From the NCBI GenBank assembly GCA_016271365.2, contig CM057451.1, forward strand, positions 370,533,501 through 370,597,500: a stretch of 64,000 bases of DNA, read 5' to 3'. Below, piece by piece: positions 1-10,184 of the stretch. The notes below the pieces were generated by a model that was given only the letters and a program-made list of their open reading frames with translations, did not search any database and was not told where the DNA came from. The translations under genes were made by a program, and so were the position numbers. The stretch is from Neoceratodus forsteri (lineage: Eukaryota; Chordata; Ceratodontiformes; Ceratodontidae). Positions within the stretch are counted from its first letter, which is position 1, and every line of letters starts with the position of its first letter.

Positions 1-710
1 CCTTGCCCACCTCTCCATAAGTCATGAAAGCAAAAATTGTGAGGTAAAACCCTCAGGTCCCTTATCAGGGGAGCCAGGGCGTTAAGGATCAGGGGAAACA
101 TCCAGTTCAGGGAGCTCCCCAAAGTCCTCACCATCATGCCTACCATAAATACCAGGGTAATGTTCAAAGGAACCGGGAACTGAGTAGGGACCGAAGTTTG
201 ATCTGGTGGATGATGTGAACTGGGTCTCGGAACCAGAACCGAGGTACCAGTTTGCAGTGACTGGATTATCCGGATGGCATTAACAATCTCCCCAGTGATA
301 GGAACCAGCGGATGTGTCGGTTGCGGTTCCTTCCCCGAGTGCTTCTCCTTTTTAGCAGATATTGCTGGTTCAGTGGCAGTCTCTGCAGTTCACTTTTTTC
401 CCAGGGACCCTTCACCCTTGTCAGAGGGCTGTTCATCCGGTTCCTTGGGTTTTTCTTTAGAGTGAGGAGGAGTCAGTTTATCCGAGGCCGGGTCAGCAGC
501 CATATCAGACATCTGTTCCCTCAGTCGGTTCAATCGCCTATCAAGCATAGACTGGGGAAAGTTTTTACAAATTTCACAATCTGCGTTCAAGTGGTCAAAC
601 CCTAGGCAGAAAACACAAATTAAGTGCGGATCAGCTTTAGCAAATGGTTCACCACACTCTGTACAATGCTGAAAACCCATTGGGCCAGTTCTTTTCTTGA
701 GTTGTGACAT
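1..710 (-). pseudogene. DIRS-A Gag-like protein, frameshifted, partial
   Basis: Gag-like ORF1 product of a DIRS element, presumed to package element RNA. The start chosen is the Met of MSQLKKRTGPMGF, the same position as in DIRS-B (MSEKPKKKTGPLGF). Residues about 16-50 hold a Cys/His cluster (HCTECGEPF, then PHLICVFCLGFDH, then CEIC) likely to bind zinc. The following acidic, Pro/Ser-rich stretch is open to about position 390, where a frameshift occurs. The reading then continues in another frame with PITGEIVNAIRIIQSL, matching the equivalent part of DIRS-B Gag. The 3' end lies outside the window. The function is inferred from the family; this copy is broken. Confidence 0.75.
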
Positions 711-919
711 AACAAAAAAAAAACTTGAACTGGGTTTCTCTGAGTCAAACACGCACACTTGTAAACAAAGACATCTCTGTTTTTTTTGTTTTTTTGCAGT
801 CAGTTCAGCAACCGAGGAGAAAACCGAGAGTTATCCTGGTTCCTAACACAAATTAAATGTAAATAAGAAATCAGCCCAGAGAAGTCGGGTTTTTAAGACA
901 TTTACCTAAGAAAATGTAA
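1..919 (-). mobile_element. DIRS-A retrotransposon, gag-side part, cut by DIRS-B
   Basis: This is the 5' portion of a minus-strand DIRS element that runs off the left edge of the window. It holds a gag remnant and about 200 bp of leader. The leader stops abruptly where the left terminal repeat of DIRS-B begins. The missing 5' end of A, including a diverged copy of the same terminal repeat, reappears on the far side of B at 6583-6971, so A was the target of B's insertion. The family assignment rests on the Gag zinc-binding segment, which is close to that of DIRS-B. Confidence 0.8.
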
Positions 920-1110
920 GAAAAAATTACTCACCTTAGTAACTGTGTTTCTACTAATGGAGTCTTGCTGTATTCTGACTCTCTGCAGTTAGCTCCAGCC
1001 TTTAAACTGCCCCGGAGAACAAAGGGTTAACTTTCTATGCAGTGCATAGAATGCTGAGCTCGAGCTTGGTTGAGGTCTCTGTCTGCAACCCTTTGAAACC
1101 CATACGTCAG
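920..1110 (-). repeat. DIRS-B left (3') inverted terminal repeat
   Basis: Reads on the plus strand as the reverse complement of 6392-6582, with shared blocks such as agttaactttctatgcagtg and gctgagctcgagc (with its complement at the other end). The outermost part (920-979, ending in attctgac) differs from the right end, as usual for the unequal DIRS termini. The same structure recurs at 61656-61850 in DIRS-E. Confidence 0.9.
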
Positions 1111-1372
1111 ATTCTTACGAGCAAAAACTCACTAACTATATTATGTGGAAATTGTTAAATTTTTAACAAGCCAACTGGTAAAGAGTTTTGGATTCCCCAG
1201 GAAGATTCAAGTCTAGAAACCCAAAACTAAAAACCAATTCAAAAAGGATAACAATACAATAAAACACCCAAATAAAAGGGAGGGTGTGCCAGAAGCACCC
1301 TTGGGGTGCAACACTGCACCTGCCCACCCACTTCCCAAAAAACAGGTTCTGAGAGGGGAGGTAGGGAGGGTG

Positions 1373-1464
1373 GTCAGAATACAGCAAGACTCCATTAGAA
1401 GAAACACATTTACTAAGGTGAGTAATTTTTCTTCAAACAACATGAAGTCTTGCTGTATTCTGAC
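1373..1464. repeat. DIRS-B internal complementary region (ICR)
   Basis: The first half (1373-1431) is the reverse complement of the left terminus 920-979. The second half (1432-1464) is the reverse complement of the right terminus, about 6550-6582. The junction between the halves therefore spells the circularised element ends. In the DIRS replication model this segment templates completion of the ends and ligation into a circle. Because both halves begin and end with the same gtcagaat/attctgac block, the region is also a near-palindrome. Confidence 0.92.
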
Positions 1465-1510
1465 TATCTGCAGACTACCAAGCAGTACCTCCATGGAGGA
1501 GGGAGAGAAC

Positions 1511-2700
1511 CTACTTTGGGGACAAGCTCTGAAGTACTGCTGTGCCAAACCAAGCATCACTTCTAGCCTGGATATCCAGAGAGTAACGCTTGGCTAAAGT
1601 ACTGACTGTTTTCCAGGTGGCTGCTTGATAAATTTCTAACAGAGGGATATCCCTGGCAGCAGCCAAGGAAGCAGCTGTACTTCTTGTAGAGTAAGCCCTC
1701 AGGCCTGAGGGTGGAATCTTTCCCAGTGTCTCATAGCAGAATTGTATACAAGACACAATCCATCTGGCAATAGTTCTCTTGGTAGCAGGTTTGCCCTTTC
1801 CCACTTCTCCATAAGTGAGGAATAACTGGAGGGAATCAAACCTGTGACCATTTGGTATGCTCTATGTAGTAGCTAAGGGCTCTTTTAACATCCAGACTGT
1901 GTAGCCTCCTCTCTCCTGAGGAAGAATGATCAGTGAAGAAGATAGGGAGAGACATGGACTGATTCAAGTGGAAGTCTGAAACCACTTTGGGCAAGAACCT
2001 CCTACTGGTTCTAAGGACCACCTTATCTCTATGGAAAGAGATAAAATCAGGTTCCACTGACAGGGCTTGCAGTTTACTGATACATCTGGCAGAGGTAATG
2101 GCTACCAAATACACAGTTTTCCAAGTCAAGTACTTAAGCTCTGCTGGAGACATAGGCTCAAAGGGAGGTCAAATCAGTTGAGCAATGCAAACATTCCAGT
2201 CCAAGGCAGGGGCAGAATTCCTGAAGGGAGATTGGTATGAAGCAATCCCTTGAAAGATTTATATAACACAGGATGAGAGGATAGTGAGGAAGACTTCCCC
2301 ACTGACAGAAAAGCAGAAACAGCTGAAAAGTGTACCTTGAGAGTAGCTGGCCTGAGGCCTTGGTCATTAAGATGGACCATATAATCCAGAACTGTAGGCA
2401 ATTCAGCAGTGTCTGGGGAAATATGCTTCTTGGAACACCAAATGCTGAATCTTTTCCATTTGAAGTTATAAGTCTTTCTGGTGGAGGGTTTTCGAGAAGC
2501 TTTGAGAACATCCAGAACCTCCTGAGACAGATGCAAATCTGCATACTCTAACTCCTCAAGAGCCATGCCTTGAGATTGAGAGATCGAACATTGGGGTACC
2601 AAATCCTCCCCTGAGAGGAGGTTAACAGGTTGTAATTCCTGGGAAGAGATAGTGGAAGATGGACTGCTAGAGACAGCAACAGGGGGTACCAAGGCTGTCT
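1511..2700 (-). pseudogene. DIRS-B tyrosine recombinase
   Basis: Tyrosine recombinase (lambda-integrase fold) that in DIRS elements inserts the circular DNA copy. The N-terminal core-binding domain is readable (KPSTRKTYNFKWKRFSIWC, then LPTVLDYMVHL and LRPATLKVHFSAV). The catalytic domain follows after frameshifts (WKTVYLVAITSAR, FHRDKVVLRT, then STRSTAASLA and TLAKRYSLDI). The first catalytic Arg position reads Cys (SARCISKL, against SARRISEL in DIRS-E) and the box-II His reads Tyr (AYSTR for AHSTR). The nucleophile Tyr remains. The N-terminal part overlaps the RNase H frame. Frameshifts lie near 2160 and 1830. This enzyme cannot be active as written. Confidence 0.9.
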
Positions 2701-4400
2701 GGCCCAGTCTGGAGCAATCAGAATCACTTTGCAAGGTTGCAACCTTATTTTGACTAGAACTTTGAGCAGAAGAGGAAAGGGAGGGAAGGCATACAGAAAT
2801 TTCTCTTCCCAGTTCAGAATCAGAGCATCCAGAGGGACTGAACCCAAGACTGGGGGTCTGCAACAAAACAGAGGAAGTTGGTGATTGTCTGGGGCTGCAA
2901 AGAGATCTATCTCTGGAGTGCCCCACTTTGAAAAAATCACTTTCAACACCAGGGGGTCCAGGGACCATTCGTGATGGCCCTGGAAGGTCCTGCTTAGTGC
3001 ATCTGCCAGCACGTTGTCCTTTCCTGAAAGGTGGACTGCTATCAGAGAGGTCTGCAAGGAATAAGCCAGGGACCACAATTTTATGGCTTCCATGCACAAG
3101 GCCATAGACCGAGTGCCTCCTTACTTGTTGATGTACCACATGGTTGTGGTATTGTCTGTTCTGACCTGAACCACCTTGTTCTGCAGTCTGAGAAAAGGCT
3201 CTGGCCCTGAGTTCCAGGAGACTGATATGAAGAAGGGACTCCTGAGGGGACCACAGTTCCTGGGCGGCTGTGAGAGCTCCCAGATGAGCTCCCCACCCCA
3301 AAAGGGAAGCATCCATGGTAAGGACCACTGAATGAGACTGAGGGACAAATGGGACCCCTTGCCTCAAACTGTCCTGATCCTGCCACCACTGGAGGGCTTG
3401 GATCAGCGTCCGAGTCACTGGAATCAATTTGGTAAGAGGGTCCTTCTTTTGGGACCAAAAGGCCCTCAGATGGAACTGAATGTCCCTCATCTGAAATCTT
3501 GCCCCTTGGACCACTGCTGTAGAATCTGCCATGTGGCCCAAGAGCTGAAGGAAGTGCCTTGCTGGTCGAGACACCTGAAGGCTGAAGGAAGAAGCCAGCT
3601 CCACAAGAACTCTTGCCCTTTCCAGGGGAAGAAAGGCTCTTGCTTTGACAGTATCTAGCTCTGCCCATAAGGGTAAGGAGCTGCACTGGTTCGAGGACCG
3701 ACTTGGGAAGGTTGAGAAGAAACCCCAGGGAAGACAGCCCTTGCTGGGTCACTTGCAGGTCTGACTTGACTTGGTCTGGAGACTGACCCACTATGAGCCA
3801 GTCGTCTAGATATGGAAAGATGGAAATCTTCTGCCTTCTTAAAAAGGCCACTACTACTGCCAGGCACTTTGTGAAAACCCTTGGAGCTGATGTTAAGGCT
3901 GAAGGGCATTGCTTTTAACTGATAATGACCGGAGGGCACCTTGAACCTGAGGTACTTTCTGTGGGAGCACCTGATGGGAATGTGAAAATAGGCATCTTTT
4001 AGGTCCAGAGAAGCTAGCCAGTCCCCTGGCCTTAGAGAGGGAATAATTATTCCCAGAGTCACCATCTTGAACCTTGGTTTTAAAAGATGTTTGTTCAGGT
4101 ATCTTAAATCTAGGATGGGTCGCCACTCCCCTGTATTTTTTGGGGTAAGGAAGTACCTGGAGTACAGACCTTTACCCCAGTGTAAGGTAGGAACTCTCTC
4201 TATGGCCAGAAACCTCTGCCTCTAGGGCAAGGCTTTCGGAGAGACTTGCAGGTAGAAAAGATCTGGCTCTCATCTTCGGAAATTTTTTGAAGCTGAGAAC
4301 CAGTCCCTGGCTTACCACTTCCAGGACCCACTTGTCTGAAGTAAAAGACACCAAGTCCTGGATGAAGTAAGTCAGCCTGCCCCTACAGGGATAGCAGAAT
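2548..4400 (-). pseudogene. DIRS-B reverse transcriptase-RNase H
   Basis: Reverse transcriptase with RNase H, copying element RNA into DNA. The start of the RT is visible as RLTYFIQDLV and SDKWVLEVV. The fingers/palm region has SLDLKDAYFHIPI and the catalytic box is intact as PYLDDWLIVG. RNase H follows with MDASLLGWGAHLG, SLLELRA, QVRTDNTTTMWYINK and GKDNVLADALSR. The C-terminal tether has WGTPEIDLFAAPDNHQLP and VILIAPDWARQPWYP. The frame changes at least three times (near 4070, 3650-3600 and 3110). The last 150 codons or so overlap the recombinase frame, an arrangement also seen in DIRS-E and DIRS-F. Confidence 0.9.
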
Positions 4401-4417
4401 CGACCCGGGCAGACTCA

Positions 4418-6036
4418 TCAGGGTGTCTGCTTGGCAGGCGCCTTAGGCTGAGGAGTGGATGCAGCCCTGCTTATCCCCCTTCTGTCTCTCCCTCTGAAGA
4501 ACCCCCTCTGTGAAAAGGGAGAAGAGGCGTGTGCTTGGTAGAAAGGCCTATGAAAAGGCCTGCCCCTGCCCCTAGAATGCTGCCTTTGAGGAGTTGCTTG
4601 CCTCTCCTTGGCCTGTGCACTCCTATAAGTGATCCTATATTCCTCCATTTTCTCCATGTAATTCTCTGTCTGCTCCCCAAACAGAGAATTACCTTCCACA
4701 GGGAAATCCATGACTTTAGCCTGGGTGTCCTGTGAGAGGTAGGTACATCTGAGCCAAGCCATTCTCTGAAGAGCAACAGATGTAGCCATGACTCTTGATG
4801 ACATCATTGGAGTCCACAGCAGCATGGAACTGTACCTTAGATGCCTCAATCCCATCTGCAGACACCTCCTCCAGCTCCTTGGAAAGCTGGGGGGAGGCCT
4901 GTTTAGCCAGAGCCAGTACAGTGTCCCACCAGGACTTCTGGTACCTGGCTGTATAGGCCATATAATTAGCCTGCCTGAGTCCCAAAGAGGATGCCATGTA
5001 CTGCTTCTTAGCCAAGGCATCCATCTTCCTGGAGTCTTTATCTGGGGGGTGTGAAGCCAAGGGGACATTAGCCCTGTCACAGGCTGCAGCTTGCATGACC
5101 CCAACATGGCTGCATTGTTGGAAGAAAAACTCCGTGTCTGAGCCTGATAAGGTGTACCTCTTATCCATCCTTCTATCAACAGGAGGTACAGAATTAGGAA
5201 ACTAACATTTTTTGAGTCTGTTTCCCAAAAGATTTGTGCAAGGGAATAGACAGCCTCCTGGACTCTGGGATGTCCATCATCTCTACAAAATCAGGCTCCT
5301 CTTGATCCTCTTTAGCTTCCTCCATAGGAAGATGAAGAGTTTCAGCCACTTTCCTGTGAAACAAATAGTGGGGAGGGGGACTCAGAGAGCCTAGGAGGGG
5401 AAACACCAGAAGGTCTGTCTGGGGAGATGTCCGGTTCAATGGGCACAGCCAGACTTTCTGCTCCATCATAATAATCATCTTGTTCAAAATCCCCCTCCTC
5501 CTCAAATTCCAGTTCATAAAAATCTTCAGGAGCATACTCCTGAACTGGTGGAACTGACGAAACCGAGTCCCTCGCTAACGGAGCCAGATCGGACGGAAGC
5601 GGGTGAAGCGATTCAACAATCCGAATCGCTTGGGCAATCTCATTAGCGGTCGGAACATGAACCTCTGGATCTTAACCAGCTGACTTGTCTTTTCTTTTTC
5701 TTTTTGTAGGAACCGATCCCTCAGGATTGGCTCTCCTCTTGCCCGAATAAGTATCGCCCTGGTCAGAGGGCATTCCTTCTGGTTCGTTCGGAACCGAACC
5801 GGGCTGGCCATCCAGGTCAGCGGACTTCTCGGCTTCCTTTTCCCTAAGTCTACCGAATCTCTTTTCTAGGGTAGTTTTAGGAAAATGTTTACAAATTTGG
5901 CAGTCTGTATCGAAGTGTTCAAACCCCAGACAATAAACACAGGTGGTGTGGGGGTCGGCCTTGGCAAAGACTTCCCCACACTCGCTGCAGTGTTGAAACC
6001 CAGTGGGCCCGTTTTTTTCTTGGGTTTCTCAGACAT
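4418..6036 (-). pseudogene. DIRS-B Gag-like protein, stop and frameshifts
   Basis: Gag-like ORF1. It starts at MSEKPKKKTG, followed by a zinc-binding cluster (HCSECGEVFAKADPHTTC, YCLGFEH, CQIC). A basic KRKRKDKSAG patch ends in an in-frame TAA near 5672. The reading then resumes with EIAQAIRIVESL, an acidic stretch, and a frameshift near 5370 into KVAETLHLPMEEAKED. A conserved helical segment follows (MDKRYTLSGSDTEFFFQQCS; then, after a further shift near 4750, AWLRCTYLSQDTQAKV and FPVEGNSLFGEQ). The C-terminus is Arg/Gly-rich (SRGRGRPFHRPF, RGFFRGRDRRG) and probably binds RNA. Segments equivalent to AWLR...LF occur in the Gags of DIRS-C and DIRS-G. Confidence 0.85.
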
Positions 6037-6391
6037 GGCCAACCTACTCAAACTTACCCGTTTTTTTAGGCTACCACCAGGTAAGACTCCCTTATCGGTT
6101 CCTAACCGTGTCACGGGTGTTGGAAAAAAACATCTAAAGTATGTTTTTTTTAGAACCGGTAACCACACACTAAATTAAAGCACAGAAAATCAGTATAAGG
6201 GATCGGTTCAGCCGAACTGATCGAACAAACTTACAATTTCCACACAATAATCAGAAACCACTATCTAGTACTCTCGGTACCGCAGACAGAGCCTGAAACC
6301 AACTATGCGGATTAAATTTGGACTAATTTTGGCTTAAAACTGACACTTTAACCGACTTCTGAACCGAGCTGAAGGAGAAATCTCCAGAGCG

Positions 6392-6582
6392 ACTGTTCAA
6401 TGAGGTGGAGTAAAGAATCTGATGGTTAGGTTTCAAAGGGCTGCAGACAGAGACCTCAACCGAGCTCGAGCTCAGCATTCTATGCACTGCATAGAAAGTT
6501 AACCCTTTGTTCTCCAGGGCAGTTTAAAGCCTGGAGCTAACTGCAGATAGTCAGAATACAGCAAGACTTCATGTTGTTTGAA
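6392..6582 (-). repeat. DIRS-B right (5') inverted terminal repeat
   Basis: Inverted counterpart of 920-1110. It includes the palindrome-rich block agcattctatgcactgcat and ends at catgttgtttgaa, whose complement forms the second half of the ICR. As the 5' end of the coding strand it should hold the element promoter, but I see no clear promoter motif. Confidence 0.88.
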
Positions 6583-6971
6583 ACAAAAGTTCAGTTTCTT
6601 CCTGGTTGTGAAAAACTGCCAAAGAACCGAAAAAGCTACAGAAACAACACTAAATCTAGGCCACTCTACCTGTAATACCAAGGACAGTGCTTAAAAAATG
6701 AAAAGAAATAATTGCTACCTTAAAAAACCAAGAAGATAAAAATCTTCAAGAAAGAGGAAGGAACGCTCTCTGAGACGTCTTACTTAGGCAAGCGGAGTAA
6801 AGAATCTGACAGTTACATGATGCATTCCAGGGACAGTGGTTTGTAAATCAAGCTTGAGCCTAGCATTTCAGCATTAGCATAGGTTCTATTAACCATTTCG
6901 TCTCCGGGGCAGTCCTATGGTGTGACCATACTGCGTATGTCAGAATATAGTAAGATTTCCTGGGGTTTGAA
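6583..6971 (-). mobile_element. DIRS-A 5' end, displaced by DIRS-B
   Basis: Positions 6795-6971 are a diverged copy of the DIRS-B right terminal repeat. Blocks recur in the same order: gtaaagaatctgac, a ctcgagctcagc-like block (cttgagcctagc), ttaacc, ctccggggcagt, gtcagaata.agcaagat, and gggtttgaa at the end. It lies just outside the B terminus, in the same orientation as A's gag at 1-710. Together with 1-919 it is the interrupted element A. The divergence from B's ITR shows A is older or from a different subfamily. Confidence 0.75.
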
Positions 6972-7239
6972 GTTCAACACGTACATATCAGGAATATGCA
7001 ATTAAATCACTCTAAGTATGGAATGTATTCCAAGATTCAGTATGTGAGACCATACAAAAGTTTCACTCCCTCACTCAGAGCCTCTCACCACTAGAAGCCC
7101 CATATCAGCATAACAGAACTAGAATGCTAGCTCTATCAAGTCCAATGTGTGAACTGCAAACAGCCTTGATTAGGTAAATGAATGGGATTTTCTATAGACA
7201 CATTTTCGGGAGGGGGGTGGAATTGTGTATATGGATACC

Positions 7240-7465
7240 CAAGTTTGTTTATTTTATTCTTTGGTAACCAGGTAAGGACCACTAGGCACAAGTGCCTGTT
7301 TCAGGGGTGACCGGGAGCACTGGAGTGGTTAAATGAGATGATCGGAGTCGCACAGTATGCAAGTGGAGGTTGAAGAGGGCCAACCCCAGGTCTGCTGGAA
7401 GTACCAAACTCATTCACAGCTTGTTACTCTAACCTCTAGGCTATACTGCCAGCCAGTTTGCAGTT
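7240..7465 (-). mobile_element. tRNA-headed SINE with LINE-type 3' tail
   Basis: On the minus strand the head reads like a decayed tRNA. The A box TAGCCTAGAGG fits TRGYNNARNNG exactly, and a weak B box (GGTTGGCCC) follows about 60 nt on. The 3' part (7320 down to 7240) matches the end of LINEs in this window: the complement of ttattctttggtaacc recurs at 57633-57650 in the LINE nested in DIRS-G. A short hairpin (aggcac/aag/tgcct) lies in the tail. A SINE borrowing its partner LINE's 3' end is a well-known arrangement. No target duplication is evident. Confidence 0.65.
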
Positions 7466-8049
7466 GGTTCTTCCAGCAGATCCTATTTAAATGTCTCCTG
7501 CTTAGCTTTCTAGTTCTGTTATGATCTCTGTTGACCACCCCTCTGTTTCTGTTAATGATCAATGACTGAGGCTATTTTGGATGTTTTCTGAATGACATTT
7601 TTTTAACAGCACTACTTTTTCATCAGGAATCTTGATTCAGTGTTTAATGGGGAAAATAAATGTGTGCGAATTATTAGCTGTTTGCAATGTTCCTGGTTAC
7701 AAACAAGCATTTGTCAATACCGAAGATTTGCTTGCATAGTATACGTTTCAGGGATGCATCGCCATATGCGTAATTTATCTGAAATTAATGCATAGAAGTA
7801 GTGTTAAAATTTTTTGATAAAAGTAAAAAACTGAGGGAGGGTTGTATAAAGAAAGCAAGAAATAGAACAAACCAATCACTGTTGAGCAAGTCTATTAAGT
7901 CTGGAGAGGGGTGTGTGTCTGTCTGAGCACACCCATGTGTATGTCTGTGTGCCCAGCAAACAGGGAGTAGTGTCATGACCAGAGTGCCTGGTTATTGGTC
8001 TGCACTGCTGAGCCCACTCTAGCTCAACATATATGCATTCATTGCAAAG
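7466..8049. other. no gene or repeat recognised
   Basis: AT-rich sequence with short open frames only. I see no splice-bounded exon, RNA gene or recognisable repeat. Confidence 0.5.
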
Positions 8050-8057
8050 AACGCTGT

Positions 8058-8270
8058 TAATGCACTAGTTAGGGTTAAAGCGAAAAATTAGGTATATATG
8101 GCATTAGGGTTTCCAACCCTAACACCCCACCCCCTGCCTTGCAGGAAGCAAACCAAGCGAGGGGTGTGTCTTGGGTTCTGAAGCCTAACGCTCACTCCAC
8201 TCCATCAATAAATAAGCTGAGATGTATACAGTGTACGAGAATGGGGTGAGCATTAGGCATGAGAACAAGT
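8058..8270 (+). repeat. partial copy of the 9668-9991 hairpin repeat
   Basis: Shares long blocks with the left arm and loop of the palindrome at 9668-9991, for example gcattagggtttccaaccc, then ataagctgagatg and gagaatggggtgag in the same order. It lacks the distal half of the right arm. The family is not recognised. Confidence 0.7.
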
Positions 8271-8469
8271 TAGGGCCCTGCTCTTCCATTTGTAGGACCA
8301 CAACAACCAAATTGTCAGCATAGTCTTTTTATTACTCCACCTCCTGTACGCAGTAGTGAAACATTCGAAATCTCCAGCACAATGTGATCCTGCACCACTG
8401 CAATGTCACTGTACGCCACAGGTATGAAAAGATAGTTCTGGCAAGATTTTAACAATGACAGCTGTCACA

Positions 8470-8798
8470 TTCATGAGGTGGTATAAGAGAACATATATGC
8501 TGAAAATGTTTTGTCAAAATCTTTAAAATTACCAAAGTTACAAGCGAGCATAGCAAACTGTCAAAGTATGCACATGACTCTGCCAGTTTTACATATTTAG
8601 ATCAAAATTTTTCAACATGTCCTTCTAATGATCCCACCTCATGAACACGGGCAGTGGAAATTTTCAAATCCCACCCAAACGGTGATTTTGACAAGTGACC
8701 ATGAATCTGCTTTCGGGCTGGATTTCCACAATTTCATCAGCACTGTCAATGAGGTGTTGTCGCAAAAAGGCCATGTTGAAAATCTGGGGTCAAAATGT
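8470..8798. repeat. alternating inverted-motif array, first block
   Basis: Three copies of a motif of about 50 bp, built around catgaggtgg, a variable gap, ggcnatgttgaaaat and ggggtcaaaat. The first is plus (8470-8520), the second inverted (8600-8646) and the third plus (8746-8798). Six more copies lie at 10806-11586. The repeat is not one I recognise. The 123-residue open frame across it (8628-8999) is most likely incidental. Confidence 0.7.
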
Positions 8799-9059
8799 GC
8801 AAAAATTACAAAGTTAAGCATCAAAGTTGAAAACCCCATTAAAATACAAATTAATGCCATAACTAAGTTCAAAATTATTTTTCGTGAGAATCCTTTTTTG
8901 TATGAACAAAAAACACACGAAAAAAGAAATTTGCAAGTCACGAAAAAGGATTTTAAATACGAAAAAGAACAACACATTACTGGGTCATTTGTACACTAGA
9001 TGACTGCAGAGTCCACCTAACGGAGTCCTGATGAGCAAGATATACGTGTTCGTGTGTCT

Positions 9060-9625
9060 GCAGAATGCCATTATTGTGGGTTTTCAGTTTTTTTAACTGA
9101 AAACACAAAACAAGATGGCGGCCATATGAAAAAGGATTTTTTACTCACAAAAAAGGATTGGCCCAAATGAAAAAGGATCCTGTTTCATGTGAAGCAAATT
9201 CTTTTTTCGTTCCAGGAAGCTACCCAAAAGACTGTACTGAGCATGCTTAGAACACAAAATTTTAAAATTTAATAACTTTGGAACGTACCAATATTTTCTC
9301 ACCAAACCAGTGAAATGCACATCTGTTGGGCAAGCCCTGTCTAGCCTGAAAATTTCAGACTGAAATTCCAAACCGTCTGAATGCAGCGCGATGACAAAGG
9401 AACTCACAAAAACAGCGATTTTTTTGTTTACGTTGTTTCACTATCCACATCTCGAAATCCGGACATCCAACCAGAACCAAATTTGACACATCAAGAGACC
9501 TACCCCATGAGATTGTGCATGCAAACTTTTTGCAAATCACTTGATTGGTTGTGAAGTTATAAAAGTGCAAAATTTGGAGCTTAACATAGAAAGTCCTGAT
9601 CAACCCTAACCACAGTGGCGCTGTT
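9060..9625 (+). repeat. unclassified dispersed repeat, copy 1
   Basis: Aligns along its length with 12830-13370: aagatggcggcc against aagatggcagca, caatattttctcaccaaacc against taatattttttcaccaaacc, ccacatctcgaaatccgga against ctccatgtctccgtaccca, acatcaagagacct against acatcaagagatct, and aaagtgcaaaattt near the end. The two copies are in the same orientation, 3.8 kb apart, and clearly diverged. No coding sequence is seen. Confidence 0.7.
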
Positions 9626-9667
9626 GTGCCACTGTAATATATATCAGCTGCAAAAAAAAAAAAACTT

Positions 9668-9991
9668 TGTTAATGCACAAGTTAGGGTAACAGTGACAAA
9701 AGTAGGAAAATGTGGCATTAGGGTTTCCAACCCTAACATCCCACCCTACACACAACAACAGGTATCGGGGGGTGTTCCTTGGGGTCATCAGCCCTAATAC
9801 TCCCCCATTCCACATGTAAATAAGCTGAGATGGGCACAGTATAGGAGAATGGGGTGAGTGTTAGGGATGACGGCCCCAAGGCACATCCCCTATGCCTGTT
9901 GGTGTGTACAGGGTGGGGTTGGGGTGTTAGAGTTGGAAACCCTAATGCCACATTTCCTTGTTTTTATCACTTTAACCCTAACTTATGCACT
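9668..9991. repeat. long palindrome (hairpin) repeat
   Basis: Left arm 9668-9812 and right arm 9843-9991 are reverse complements over most of their length, around a loop of about 30 bp. Paired blocks include ttagggtttccaaccctaac with gttagagttggaaaccctaa, and ccttggggtcatc with gatgacggccccaagg. A partial copy lies at 8058-8270, so this is a mobile or amplified repeat, not a one-off inversion. No ORF of note lies within it. Confidence 0.8.
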
Positions 9992-10184
9992 GACAGAGTT
10001 TTTTGCAACTAATTTCCTTATTCTGTCAGATAGTATAATCATATCCTTATTTTCCTGTGAGAACGCATGGCCCTCCAGGCCCTGCACTCCCATCCCTCCA
10101 TAGAGGTGTATATGTATGTAGTTGGGGAAGCATAGGGCCCTCGGGGCCATGCAACTCCAGTCATATGACAACAGTGACCAATTT

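Larger units (their letters stand above)
920..6582 (-). mobile_element. DIRS-B retrotransposon, full-length but degenerate
   Basis: A complete DIRS-type element of about 5.66 kb on the minus strand. Its order is 5' inverted terminal repeat (right), gag, RT-RNase H, tyrosine recombinase, internal complementary region, 3' inverted terminal repeat (left). The ends were set from the internal complementary region, which contains the reverse complements of both termini joined head to tail. There are no LTRs in direct orientation, no integrase and no obvious target duplication, all as expected for DIRS. All three ORFs carry stops or frameshifts, so the copy is dead, but the domains remain easy to read. 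Confidence 0.92.

Noticed and set aside
7370..7465. tRNA gene on the minus strand
   Set aside because: The A box is good, but no cloverleaf can be closed and it continues into a LINE-type tail; it is a SINE head.
8050..10010. Interstitial telomere repeats (ttaggg)
   Set aside because: ttaggg occurs singly within a larger palindromic repeat, never in tandem.
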